Positions 1 to 4,813 of a stretch of 5,820 nt of DNA are shown here, in pieces (positions within the stretch are counted from its first letter, which is position 1; each line of letters starts with the position of its first letter). The stretch comes from Methanomassiliicoccus sp. Its GTDB lineage: Archaea > Thermoplasmatota > Thermoplasmata > Methanomassiliicoccales > JACIVX01. Made by a program: the position numbers and the translations under genes. Under the pieces are notes generated by a model. It was not told where the DNA came from and made no database searches. It saw only the letters and a program-made list of their open reading frames with translations. The stretch spans positions 1-5,820 of the forward strand of contig DYTM01000100.1 of assembly GCA_020725985.1 (NCBI GenBank). Reading direction: 5' to 3'.

Positions 1-133
1 CGGAGGCGAGGGAAAGACGTTCGCGGAGATGACGATCGAGGAGAAGAACCCGATCTCGCATAGGGGTAAGGCGATCGCCGCGCTCGTATCGGAACTCGGG
101 CGGCGGGGGGTTGGCGATGCAGCTTCGCAATAG
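1..133 (+). CDS. XTP/dITP (non-canonical purine NTP) pyrophosphatase, RdgB/HAM1 family, C-terminal part
   Basis: This is the 3' end of a gene that starts before the window. Frame 2 stays open from base 2 to a TAG at 131-133 and gives 43 residues. They contain the block EMTIEEKNPISHRGKA, which matches the conserved C-terminus of the RdgB/HAM1 family. The SHR triplet there belongs to the nucleotide-binding pocket. Family members are cytosolic and hydrolyse XTP, dITP and ITP to monophosphate plus pyrophosphate, keeping deaminated purines out of DNA and RNA. The catalytic and metal-binding parts lie outside the window and cannot be checked. The last 17 bases overlap the likely start of the epimerase in another frame, which suggests co-transcription. 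The tail after the conserved block (GRRGVGDAASQ) looks unconserved. The family call is firm; the exact substrate preference is known only from relatives. Confidence 0.85.
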   Translation, partial: GGEGKTFAEMTIEEKNPISHRGKAIAALVSELGRRGVGDAASQ

Positions 134-1079
134 ACGAATCGTTGTGACGGGGTGCGCTGGATTCATTGGTAGCCATCTCACCGAGCGCCTTCTGCGGCAG
201 AGGAACTCGGTGGTGGGTATCGACAATCTCAGCGCGGGCAAACACGAGTTCATGCAATCCTTCGGGAAGATTGGATCGTTCGAGTTCATCGAGGGTGACC
301 TACTGAGGCTCGATCTCGGTCGAACCTTGAACAAGGCCGATACGGTGTGCCATTTCGCCGCGAATCCTGATGTGAGGGTTGGGGCGTCGGACACGAAGGT
401 CCACTTCGAGCAGAACATCCTCGCCACCTACCGCATCCTGGAATGGATGAGGGAGGGCGGGGTGGGGCGTATCCTCTTCCCATCGACCTCGACGGTCTAC
501 GGTGAGCCGACAGTGATTCCCACACCCGAGACCTACGGCCCTCTCATCCCGATATCGATGTACGGGGCGTCTAAGCTCGCCTGCGAGGCACTCATCGCCG
601 CATACTGCCACAATTTCGATCTCAGCGCGGTCATCTATCGATTTGCGAACGTGGTCGGGGCGCGCAGCACGCACAATGTCCTCCACGATTTTGTCAAGAA
701 GTTGAAGGAGAACCCGCGCCGACTTGAGATCCTAGGGGCGGAGCCCGGGACGAGGAAGTCCTATGTTCACGTTGCGGATTGCGTGGACGCGATGATCGTC
801 GGAGCGGAGGGGGCAAAGGAGCAGGTGGAGATCCTCAACATAGGCTCCAGGGACAGGATTGCGGTGAGGGAGATTACGGACATCGTCGTCGACGCAATGA
901 AACTGAAGGATGTCGAGTACCTATGGACAGGCGGAGTGAGGGGTGGAAGGGGGTGGGTGGGAGACGTGAAGGAGATGCTTCTTTCCATCGACAAGATCGG
1001 GAAGCTCGGATGGAAGCCGAGGTATGGCAGCGTGGAAGCCATCCGGAAGGCGGTCCAGGAGATCGTTGAGGAGAGCTGA
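117..1079 (+). CDS. NAD-dependent epimerase/dehydratase, UDP-glucose 4-epimerase-like (extended SDR)
   Basis: A 320-residue cytosolic sugar-nucleotide enzyme of the usual extended-SDR length. The Rossmann motif TGCAGFIG (residues 11-18) opens the protein. Asp36 in GIDNLSAG, at the end of the second strand, points to NAD rather than NADP. The catalytic residues are Thr124 in FPSTSTVYG and the YxxxK pair Tyr149/Lys153 in YGASK. Later family blocks are RFANVVGARSTH, RKSYVHVADCVDA and GGRGWVGDVK. The last two suit the substrate-binding C-terminal domain of archaeal GalE-like proteins. The likely reaction is C4 epimerisation of a UDP-hexose for glycans or glycolipids, but related dehydratases cannot be excluded. 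ATG 117 is chosen over the in-frame TTG at 111; either start overlaps the upstream pyrophosphatase gene (17 nt from ATG 117), so the two are probably translated from one mRNA. The gene converges with the lipoprotein gene. Confidence 0.9.
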   Translation: MQLRNRRIVVTGCAGFIGSHLTERLLRQRNSVVGIDNLSAGKHEFMQSFGKIGSFEFIEGDLLRLDLGRTLNKADTVCHFAANPDVRVGASDTKVHFEQNILATYRILEWMREGGVGRILFPSTSTVYGEPTVIPTPETYGPLIPISMYGASKLACEALIAAYCHNFDLSAVIYRFANVVGARSTHNVLHDFVKKLKENPRRLEILGAEPGTRKSYVHVADCVDAMIVGAEGAKEQVEILNIGSRDRIAVREITDIVVDAMKLKDVEYLWTGGVRGGRGWVGDVKEMLLSIDKIGKLGWKPRYGSVEAIRKAVQEIVEES

Positions 1080-1095
1080 GCGAAGGTGGGGTAGA

Positions 1096-2232
1096 TCAGA
1101 AAGGCCAGAAGCCCCCTTCTGCCACTTCCCCTGTCACGTCCACTATGATGAGCCAGTCGCTCGTGTCGAAGGTCCATCCCTCCCAGCCATCGAAGGATGC
1201 GGGGGAGGACTCCGCGGGAAGACCCCCGGCGTGCATGTATCCGGCGGTGTCGATCACAAGCCAGTAGCCGAACGAGTCGTTGAGCGTGCAGAGGCGGAGG
1301 CTCGTACCGTAGTAAGAGGAAAGGGATGCCCGCAGACTCTCCTGAGTGGTGAAGTTGTCCGAGATGAACACCGTCGCGAAAGCGTGGTTCTCGATGATGT
1401 TGACCCTGGCGCTCCCGCCGAGAGCGGTGATGACCGACGAGAGGAGGATTGCCTGATCCTCGCAGTCCCCGGTGCCCATATCCAGCGTTTCCTGTGTGCT
1501 CTGCCAGTAGTCCCCTTCGTCATCGGACGCGTATGCGATGTTCTCTCTCACCCAATCGAACGCGGCGGCGATCTGCAGGGTGCTGTATCCACCTGGCAAG
1601 GACGAGTGGATGTTCTCCACTATTCCCTCCACCGCTTCAGTGTCGATCCTCGAGTTGATCTGGTTGTAGTAGTCCGGGACGTTCTTCTCGATGGAGTAGT
1701 CGTGCTGGGAAATCACATTCATGACATCGGCGGCCCGGTCGACCGCATTGACAGTCCCATAGTCGTGCCATGCGGTAGCTGATGGAGTTGACACCGAGAC
1801 ATTCAGCATGATCGTGTACATCTGCGGCTTCGCTTTATACGGCGCACCGAAGGAAAGGATCCCGAGGTCCTCCGATTCTCCCGGGGACACATACACGCTC
1901 GACTGCCTGAAGAACTCCTTGGTGTAATTGACCCACCTGAGACCGTATCCGTAGACGAAAAGCGTCGTCATTCCAGTGTTCTCGATCTCAAGGGACATCG
2001 CCCCTCCGAACCCGACGTAGACCTCGCTCATCGACCAGCGCAAGGTGTACTGATAGACGGGAGTGGCAGCGGTCGGAGGGGAGGGAAGCGTCGGAGAATC
2101 GCCGGGTATGGCGTCGATATCGGGAGCGATCAAGTCTTCCTGGCTGAAGCCGGCGATCCCCCCTCCCAGGCATCCCGTCCAGGAGACGGAAAGAATAGTG
2201 AGGAGGACGAGCACCGAGACGAGCCTCTTCAT
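1096..2232 (-). CDS. Transglutaminase-like domain lipoprotein, exported
   Basis: A 378-residue protein beginning with a signal peptide: KR, then a hydrophobic run (residues 4-17) ending in a lipobox-like SWTGC with Cys21 as the presumed lipid anchor. A Pro/Ser/Thr-rich tether (about 43-58) follows. Residues 60-150 look like a beta-sandwich, with phrases such as SLEIENTG. Residues 195-335 carry a transglutaminase-like fold with an intact triad: Cys257 in MGTGDCEDQA, His283 in ENHAF and Asp328 in LVIDTAG. The GDCED block and the long helix before it (AAAFDWVRENIAY) are typical of this superfamily, whose members act as cysteine proteases, amidases or cross-linkers. The active site would face outside the cell; no substrate can be named. 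ATG 2232 is supported by a TATA-like box about 28 nt upstream, implying an almost leaderless mRNA. The gene stands alone and converges with the epimerase. Confidence 0.85.
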   Translation of the reverse strand: MKRLVSVLVLLTILSVSWTGCLGGGIAGFSQEDLIAPDIDAIPGDSPTLPSPPTAATPVYQYTLRWSMSEVYVGFGGAMSLEIENTGMTTLFVYGYGLRWVNYTKEFFRQSSVYVSPGESEDLGILSFGAPYKAKPQMYTIMLNVSVSTPSATAWHDYGTVNAVDRAADVMNVISQHDYSIEKNVPDYYNQINSRIDTEAVEGIVENIHSSLPGGYSTLQIAAAFDWVRENIAYASDDEGDYWQSTQETLDMGTGDCEDQAILLSSVITALGGSARVNIIENHAFATVFISDNFTTQESLRASLSSYYGTSLRLCTLNDSFGYWLVIDTAGYMHAGGLPAESSPASFDGWEGWTFDTSDWLIIVDVTGEVAEGGFWPF

Positions 2233-2256
2233 TGGGACGATAAATGCTGCCCCCCG

Positions 2257-2264
2257 CTTAAAAG
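2257..2264 (-). promoter_or_regulatory. TATA-like box for the transglutaminase-like lipoprotein gene
   Basis: On the minus strand the box reads CTTTTAAG. Its centre lies about 28 nt before the ATG at 2232. Archaeal transcription usually starts roughly 25 nt after the box, so the mRNA would begin within a few bases of the start codon. This fits the lack of a Shine-Dalgarno site there. Placement is by eye. Confidence 0.5.
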
Positions 2265-2344
2265 TCTTCTGGGGAGCTCCTGGAGCGTGAGAATCGTTTG
2301 GCTCGGGAGGATTGCGAAAGAGTCACGACTCGACATGGGGAACG

Positions 2345-2350
2345 TTTATT
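2345..2350 (+). promoter_or_regulatory. TATA-like box for the tRNA-Pro gene
   Basis: The sequence TTTATT is preceded by a purine-rich stretch (GGGGAACG) that could serve as a TFB recognition element. Its centre lies about 30 nt before the first base of the tRNA. That places the start a few bases upstream of the mature 5' end and leaves a very short leader for RNase P. It diverges from the lipoprotein promoter about 85 bp away. Confidence 0.5.
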
Positions 2351-2377
2351 CGGAGGCCCGCCATTCTCAGGCAGGAC

Positions 2378-2455
2378 GGGGCCGTGGGGTAGCTTGGTCC
2401 ATCCTTCGGGCTTTGGGAGCCTGAGACTCCGATTCAAATTCGGACGGCCCCACCA
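2378..2455 (+). tRNA. tRNA-Pro (anticodon UGG), CCA encoded
   Basis: A complete cloverleaf can be drawn. Acceptor stem GGGGCCG (2378-2384) pairs with CGGCCCC (2445-2451). A D-arm with GGGTAGCTTGGTCC follows. The anticodon stem CGGGC/GCCTG encloses the loop TTTGGGA, with anticodon TGG at 2414-2416, reading proline codons. A four-base variable region precedes the T-stem TCCGA/TCGGA, which holds the loop TTCAAAT. The discriminator base is A2452, and CCA is encoded at 2453-2455. There is no intron. A G-T wobble closes the D-stem, as is common in tRNA-Pro. A second CCA follows at 2456-2458. A short stem (2461-2466 with 2470-2475, loop of three) lies just downstream without a T-run, so it is not an obvious terminator. 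Confidence 0.96.
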
Positions 2456-2547
2456 CCAAGCGCTACCAGGTGGCGATGCTTCTAGATTCAACTGAGTGTC
2501 TTCAGTGATACTCCTTAGCACGGGCATGAAGTGAGGATAGCACGAAC

Positions 2548-2555
2548 ATTAATAG
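2548..2555 (+). promoter_or_regulatory. TATA-like box for the nitroreductase-like gene
   Basis: The sequence ATTAATAG lies about 40 nt before ATG 2592. A start about 25 nt downstream would fall near 2577 and leave a leader of about 15 nt. The more upstream in-frame ATG at 2559 would then lie ahead of the transcript start, which is why 2592 is preferred. Confidence 0.4.
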
Positions 2556-2591
2556 GTAATGCTTCCATCGTTCGACAACGGCGGCCACCAC

Positions 2592-3332
2592 ATGGGGCGG
2601 GATGAGCTCTACAAGGCGATATCCGTACGCAAGTCGGTAAGGGAGTACTCCCCAGGCCCATTGGAACCGGATGTTCTGGCCAGGATTAGCTCCTTCATGA
2701 CGACGCTAAGACCGGCGTTCCCCGGCATACGGACCGAGCTGAAGTTCATGAACGATGCCGACGTCCAGGGCATATTCAAGGTGGAAGCTCCCCACGTCTT
2801 GACCATCTTCTCAGATACTGAGGAAGGCTTCCTCACCAATGCTGGATTCCTTCTGCAGCAGATGGATCTCTTCTTCTCCGCCAACAGAATTGGCAGTTGT
2901 TGGCAGGGAGGCCCCAAGCTGGTGGGCAAGGCGAGGAGTGCGTCCGACCTCGAGTACGTCATTTCGCTATCCTTCGGCAATCCTTCGGGGAATCCTCACA
3001 GGAGGGATCGATCTGAATTCAAGCGAAAGGAAATGGTCGAGATAACGAATATCACTGGTCATGATGATCTGCTTGAGCCCGCTCGCCTGGCCCCTTCCGC
3101 CGCGAACGGTCAACCATGGTATTTCACTGGTGGGGAGGACACCATTCAGATCCACAAGGCCAGGTCCCTTGTCCTCGACCGCATGAACAGCATAAGCGTC
3201 GGCATCGCTATGTGTCATCTCTGGCTGGCTGTAGATCATTCAGGCATCGAACCAAGGATTTTCGCCGAGGAGTCTGGAGGGGAGAACTCGCCAAAGAGGC
3301 ACGCATACGTCGCTTCGATAGCGACTATCTAG
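2592..3332 (+). CDS. Nitroreductase-family flavoprotein (TM1586-like putative nitroreductase)
   Basis: A 246-residue cytosolic protein of the nitroreductase superfamily, whose members bind FMN and transfer electrons from NAD(P)H to varied acceptors. The N-terminal block AISVRKSVREYSPGPL (9-24) is the usual phosphate-binding start (R13, S15, R17). A second signature, LAPSAANGQPWYF (166-178), starts the second half. SVGIAMCHLWLA (202-213) and GSCWQGG (101-107) match the single-chain, internally duplicated TM1586-like group better than classical NfsB enzymes. The true substrate is unknown; nitro-compounds are only the family label. ATG 2592 is chosen because the conserved domain starts right after it and the TATA-like box sits about 40 nt upstream. 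ATG 2559 would add 11 unconserved residues. It lies between the tRNA-Pro and the integrase remnant, so it may be cargo of an old insertion. Confidence 0.8.
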   Translation: MGRDELYKAISVRKSVREYSPGPLEPDVLARISSFMTTLRPAFPGIRTELKFMNDADVQGIFKVEAPHVLTIFSDTEEGFLTNAGFLLQQMDLFFSANRIGSCWQGGPKLVGKARSASDLEYVISLSFGNPSGNPHRRDRSEFKRKEMVEITNITGHDDLLEPARLAPSAANGQPWYFTGGEDTIQIHKARSLVLDRMNSISVGIAMCHLWLAVDHSGIEPRIFAEESGGENSPKRHAYVASIATI

Positions 3333-3447
3333 GTCATTCTTGCTCAGATCAGCATATTGGCAGCCTTCCCTCTCACCTACGAGAACTCGGGGTCGATTCG
3401 ATGGCGTCGCGAAATGAAGGAAGTTTGGTCCATCTCTTATTCTTCAA

Positions 3448-3467
3448 CATTATCTTTTTCGATAATG
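3448..3467 (+). terminator. T-rich stem-loop, possible terminator after the nitroreductase-like gene
   Basis: CATTATC (3448-3454) is a perfect inverted match to GATAATG (3461-3467), with the loop TTTTTC between. Archaeal RNA polymerase stops at runs of T, so the five Ts are more telling than the weak AT-rich stem. The site lies 116 nt after the nitroreductase-like stop codon, between two convergent genes. The remaining bases of the 3333-3531 gap show no convincing gene. Confidence 0.35.
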
Positions 3468-3531
3468 CTGACGCTTCTTGCCGCAATGAAGGCTGAAGGC
3501 GAGGATCGTGGGCGGTTGCACGAGAATCGTT

Positions 3532-3729
3532 TCAGTCATAGTACAGCACGTAAGCTGTGATCAGGATTACTCCAAATACGAAGATGACCACTCCAACGTA
3601 GAATCCTTCCCCGAGGAGGCTCAAGTCAATATTGAAGAGCCCCGCCAACTCAATTCCGAGAACGAGGATGAGGAAACCGACGACCAGAATCCCGCCAATG
3701 ATATTCCGCTTCTCCTTGGAGTTGGACAT
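3532..3729 (-). CDS. Small membrane protein with two transmembrane helices, unknown function
   Basis: A 65-residue protein that I do not recognise. A charged N-terminus (SNSKEKRN) is followed by a first hydrophobic helix of about 20 residues (IIGGILVVGF onward). A short loop (FNIDLSLLGEG) leads to a second helix (FYVGVVIFVFGVILITAYVL), and the protein ends in YYD. By the positive-inside rule both termini would face the cytoplasm. Coding is supported by the clean two-helix hydrophobic pattern and by a TATA-like box (ACTATAAG on the minus strand) about 30 nt upstream. ATG 3729 is preferred over the in-frame GTG immediately before it (3730-3732). The transcript would be nearly leaderless. The gene stands alone and converges with the nitroreductase-like gene. 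Small two-helix proteins of this kind are common in archaea and no role can be assigned. Confidence 0.7.
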   Translation of the reverse strand: MSNSKEKRNIIGGILVVGFLILVLGIELAGLFNIDLSLLGEGFYVGVVIFVFGVILITAYVLYYD

Positions 3730-3755
3730 CACTGCTTACGACTGACAAACGAGCA

Positions 3756-3763
3756 CTTATAGT
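3756..3763 (-). promoter_or_regulatory. TATA-like box for the two-helix membrane protein gene
   Basis: The minus strand reads ACTATAAG, a good archaeal TATA match, centred about 30 nt before ATG 3729. Transcription would begin about 5-8 nt before the start codon. It supports the gene call on this strand. Confidence 0.5.
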
Positions 3764-3908
3764 ATTCGAGAAGAGGAAGAATGGAAGATATCTGGGCCAT
3801 TCCTGCAGTGATCCTAACGGTACCGGCGAGGCCCTCCACGGTCATCGACAGAAGTCTCAGATACGCTTATGTATCCTGGCTGTAATGGGACAATCAAGAG
3901 TGGTTGAG

Positions 3909-4061
3909 ATGAAATGCCCTGGATGTGGTTGCCCCAAATGCGGCTCAGAAATATCGGATTGGAGCAAACCCTGTCCCAGGTGCGGAGCCGCATTGAGCAA
4001 GGATTCCGCTGTCGACAAACAGAAACAGCCATGGTTCAAGATGCCGAGAAGGCGTCCTTGA
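3909..4061 (+). CDS. Small zinc-ribbon protein, 50 residues
   Basis: A short gene that a length cut-off would miss. It begins MKCPGCGCPKCG and continues with a second knuckle, CPRCG, at residues 22-26. Cys8, Cys11, Cys22 and Cys25 form a normal zinc ribbon (CxxC, ten residues, CxxC). Cys3 and Cys6 add a third CxxC, which is unusual. The tail is basic (PWFKMPRRRP). Such proteins are cytosolic and may bind nucleic acid or a partner protein, but no function can be named. In-frame alternative starts are GTG 3900 and ATG 3885. ATG 3909 is preferred because a weak TATA-like TTATGTA (3867-3873) would start transcription near 3896. The gene lies between the membrane protein gene (divergent) and the integrase remnant. 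Three CxxC pairs within 25 residues are unlikely by chance. Confidence 0.7.
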   Translation: MKCPGCGCPKCGSEISDWSKPCPRCGAALSKDSAVDKQKQPWFKMPRRRP

Positions 4062-4194
4062 CCCGCCCGATTGAGAGGAAGAGCGGATGGAATTTCGTCC
4101 CTCTTGTCTCCAAACCGGCACATCGTACGGAGGACGACACGAATCGGCCTCTCAATAGTAACAATGGCTGGAACGAATCCCGTTCGGTCCACTT

Positions 4195-4485
4195 TCATGC
4201 ATATCCAGACAAATATCCATCCGTCTCAATTAAATGGTTTTTCGGTACCTCGGGTCTTTCCGAGGTCCATGCGCGCTCAATCCTTTGAAGGGCGGTGCTC
4301 CCACGGATTTGTGCATAGTACTTTAGCGTGGTCGCTAGGTTCGAATGCCCCAGGAACCTCGACACGTCGGGCAGCAGTTTCGGAGTCACACGAAGATGAG
4401 GATGGAAGAAAGAAGAAGAGGACTCGCGCCTTCCTCCATCCGGAGGATTCACCGTTCTAAGGCTCGAAACGCATTTCCGTTCCGA
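4195..4485 (-). pseudogene. Tyrosine recombinase (integrase) C-terminal remnant
   Basis: The minus strand holds FLGHSNLATTLKYYAQI, the unmistakable C-terminal box of phage/XerC-type integrases: the Gly-His pair, then the nucleophile Tyr nine residues after the His. Further upstream HPHLR resembles the HxLR part of the catalytic His-x-x-Arg box. One codon seems missing inside it. The Arg-to-His spacing is about 15 residues, against about 23 in XerD, so a small deletion is likely. The frame is closed by TAG at 4486-4488, and nothing resembling the catalytic core or arm-binding domain is found upstream in this frame. The stop is TGA at 4195-4197. An intact enzyme would have about 300 residues, so this is a dead fragment. 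Its position, with the tRNA-Pro about 1.8 kb away, suggests an old integrated element. Confidence 0.8.
4247..4266. repeat. Perfect 7-bp inverted repeat inside the integrase remnant
   Basis: ACCTCGG (4247-4253) and CCGAGGT (4260-4266) flank a six-base loop, GTCTTT. It lies in the stretch just after the recombinase Tyr box. No T-run follows on either strand, so it is not an obvious terminator. It may be incidental. Confidence 0.4.
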
Positions 4486-4813
4486 CTAAACTAAGAAGAC
4501 ATTTATCTAGACGTTAGGGAATCCAAAATAGCACGGTCCCACCGTGAAGCATATCGGAATATTGATCTTCCGGGCAAAGAAAGAACACTATTCGAATGAA
4601 CGCTATCCTTGGGTTTGGGGACGATGATACACCCTGGGGCGACCGCACATCCCAGAGGCGAGAGGTCCATGCTACCCGGAATCGGTAGATCCGGGCGTCT
4701 GCAAATCAATGGTCGATCCTTTCTCGTGAGATTCGAAGGGACTCCGAGTTCCCAATGATCATCCGTCTGCCAGGGACATGGCACACAAGCAACTATCGAG
4801 GTCAACCGGGCAT
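4486..4813. other. Gene-poor stretch between the integrase remnant and the hybrid kinase
   Basis: No gene is convincing here. On the minus strand a 106-codon open frame (4503-4823) overlaps the end of the kinase gene and shows no known motif. On the plus strand a 44-codon frame (4624-4758, ATG to TGA) follows a purine-rich GGGGACG, but its composition is not persuasive. The stretch does contain the tRNA-like repeat at 4520-4543 and a short hairpin over the same bases (4532-4546). It reads as decayed DNA at the edge of an old insertion. Confidence 0.5.
4520..4543 (+). repeat. Degenerate direct repeat of the tRNA-Pro 3' end (possible attachment-site relic)
   Basis: Aligned without gaps to tRNA-Pro positions 2431-2454 (T-arm and acceptor 3' half), 18 of 24 bases agree. 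Within this, ACGGTCCCACC matches the tRNA's ACGGCCCCACC at 10 of 11 bases. The orientation is the same as in the tRNA. The block lies about 35 bp beyond the open end of the integrase remnant, where an attR site of a tRNA-targeted element would be expected. The same bases form a small hairpin (CACGGT/ACCGTG, loop CCC), which offers another explanation. The match was found by eye and could be chance. Confidence 0.35.

Noticed and set aside
1024..1782. A 252-codon open frame on the plus strand, antisense to the lipoprotein gene
   Set aside because: It is a mirror of the well-supported lipoprotein gene, shows no domain or hydrophobic pattern, and overlaps the end of the epimerase.
2258..2527. A minus-strand frame crossing the tRNA-Pro gene
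   Set aside because: It runs antisense through a complete tRNA cloverleaf.
3357..3560. A 67-codon plus-strand frame after the nitroreductase-like gene
   Set aside because: It has no start signal or homology that I recognise and runs into the membrane protein gene on the other strand.
3914..4288. A 124-codon plus-strand frame overlapping the zinc-ribbon gene
   Set aside because: The overlapping frame with three CxxC pairs is far more protein-like, and this one has no motif.
4071..4460. A 129-codon plus-strand frame
   Set aside because: It lies antisense to the recombinase remnant, whose motif is clear, and its own sequence is low in complexity (KKKR, DEDGR) with no recognisable domain.
4624..4758. 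A 44-codon plus-strand frame preceded by GGGGACG
   Set aside because: It shows only about 55% GC at third codon positions by hand count, no TATA-like box at a good distance and no recognisable motif. It could be real but cannot be supported.
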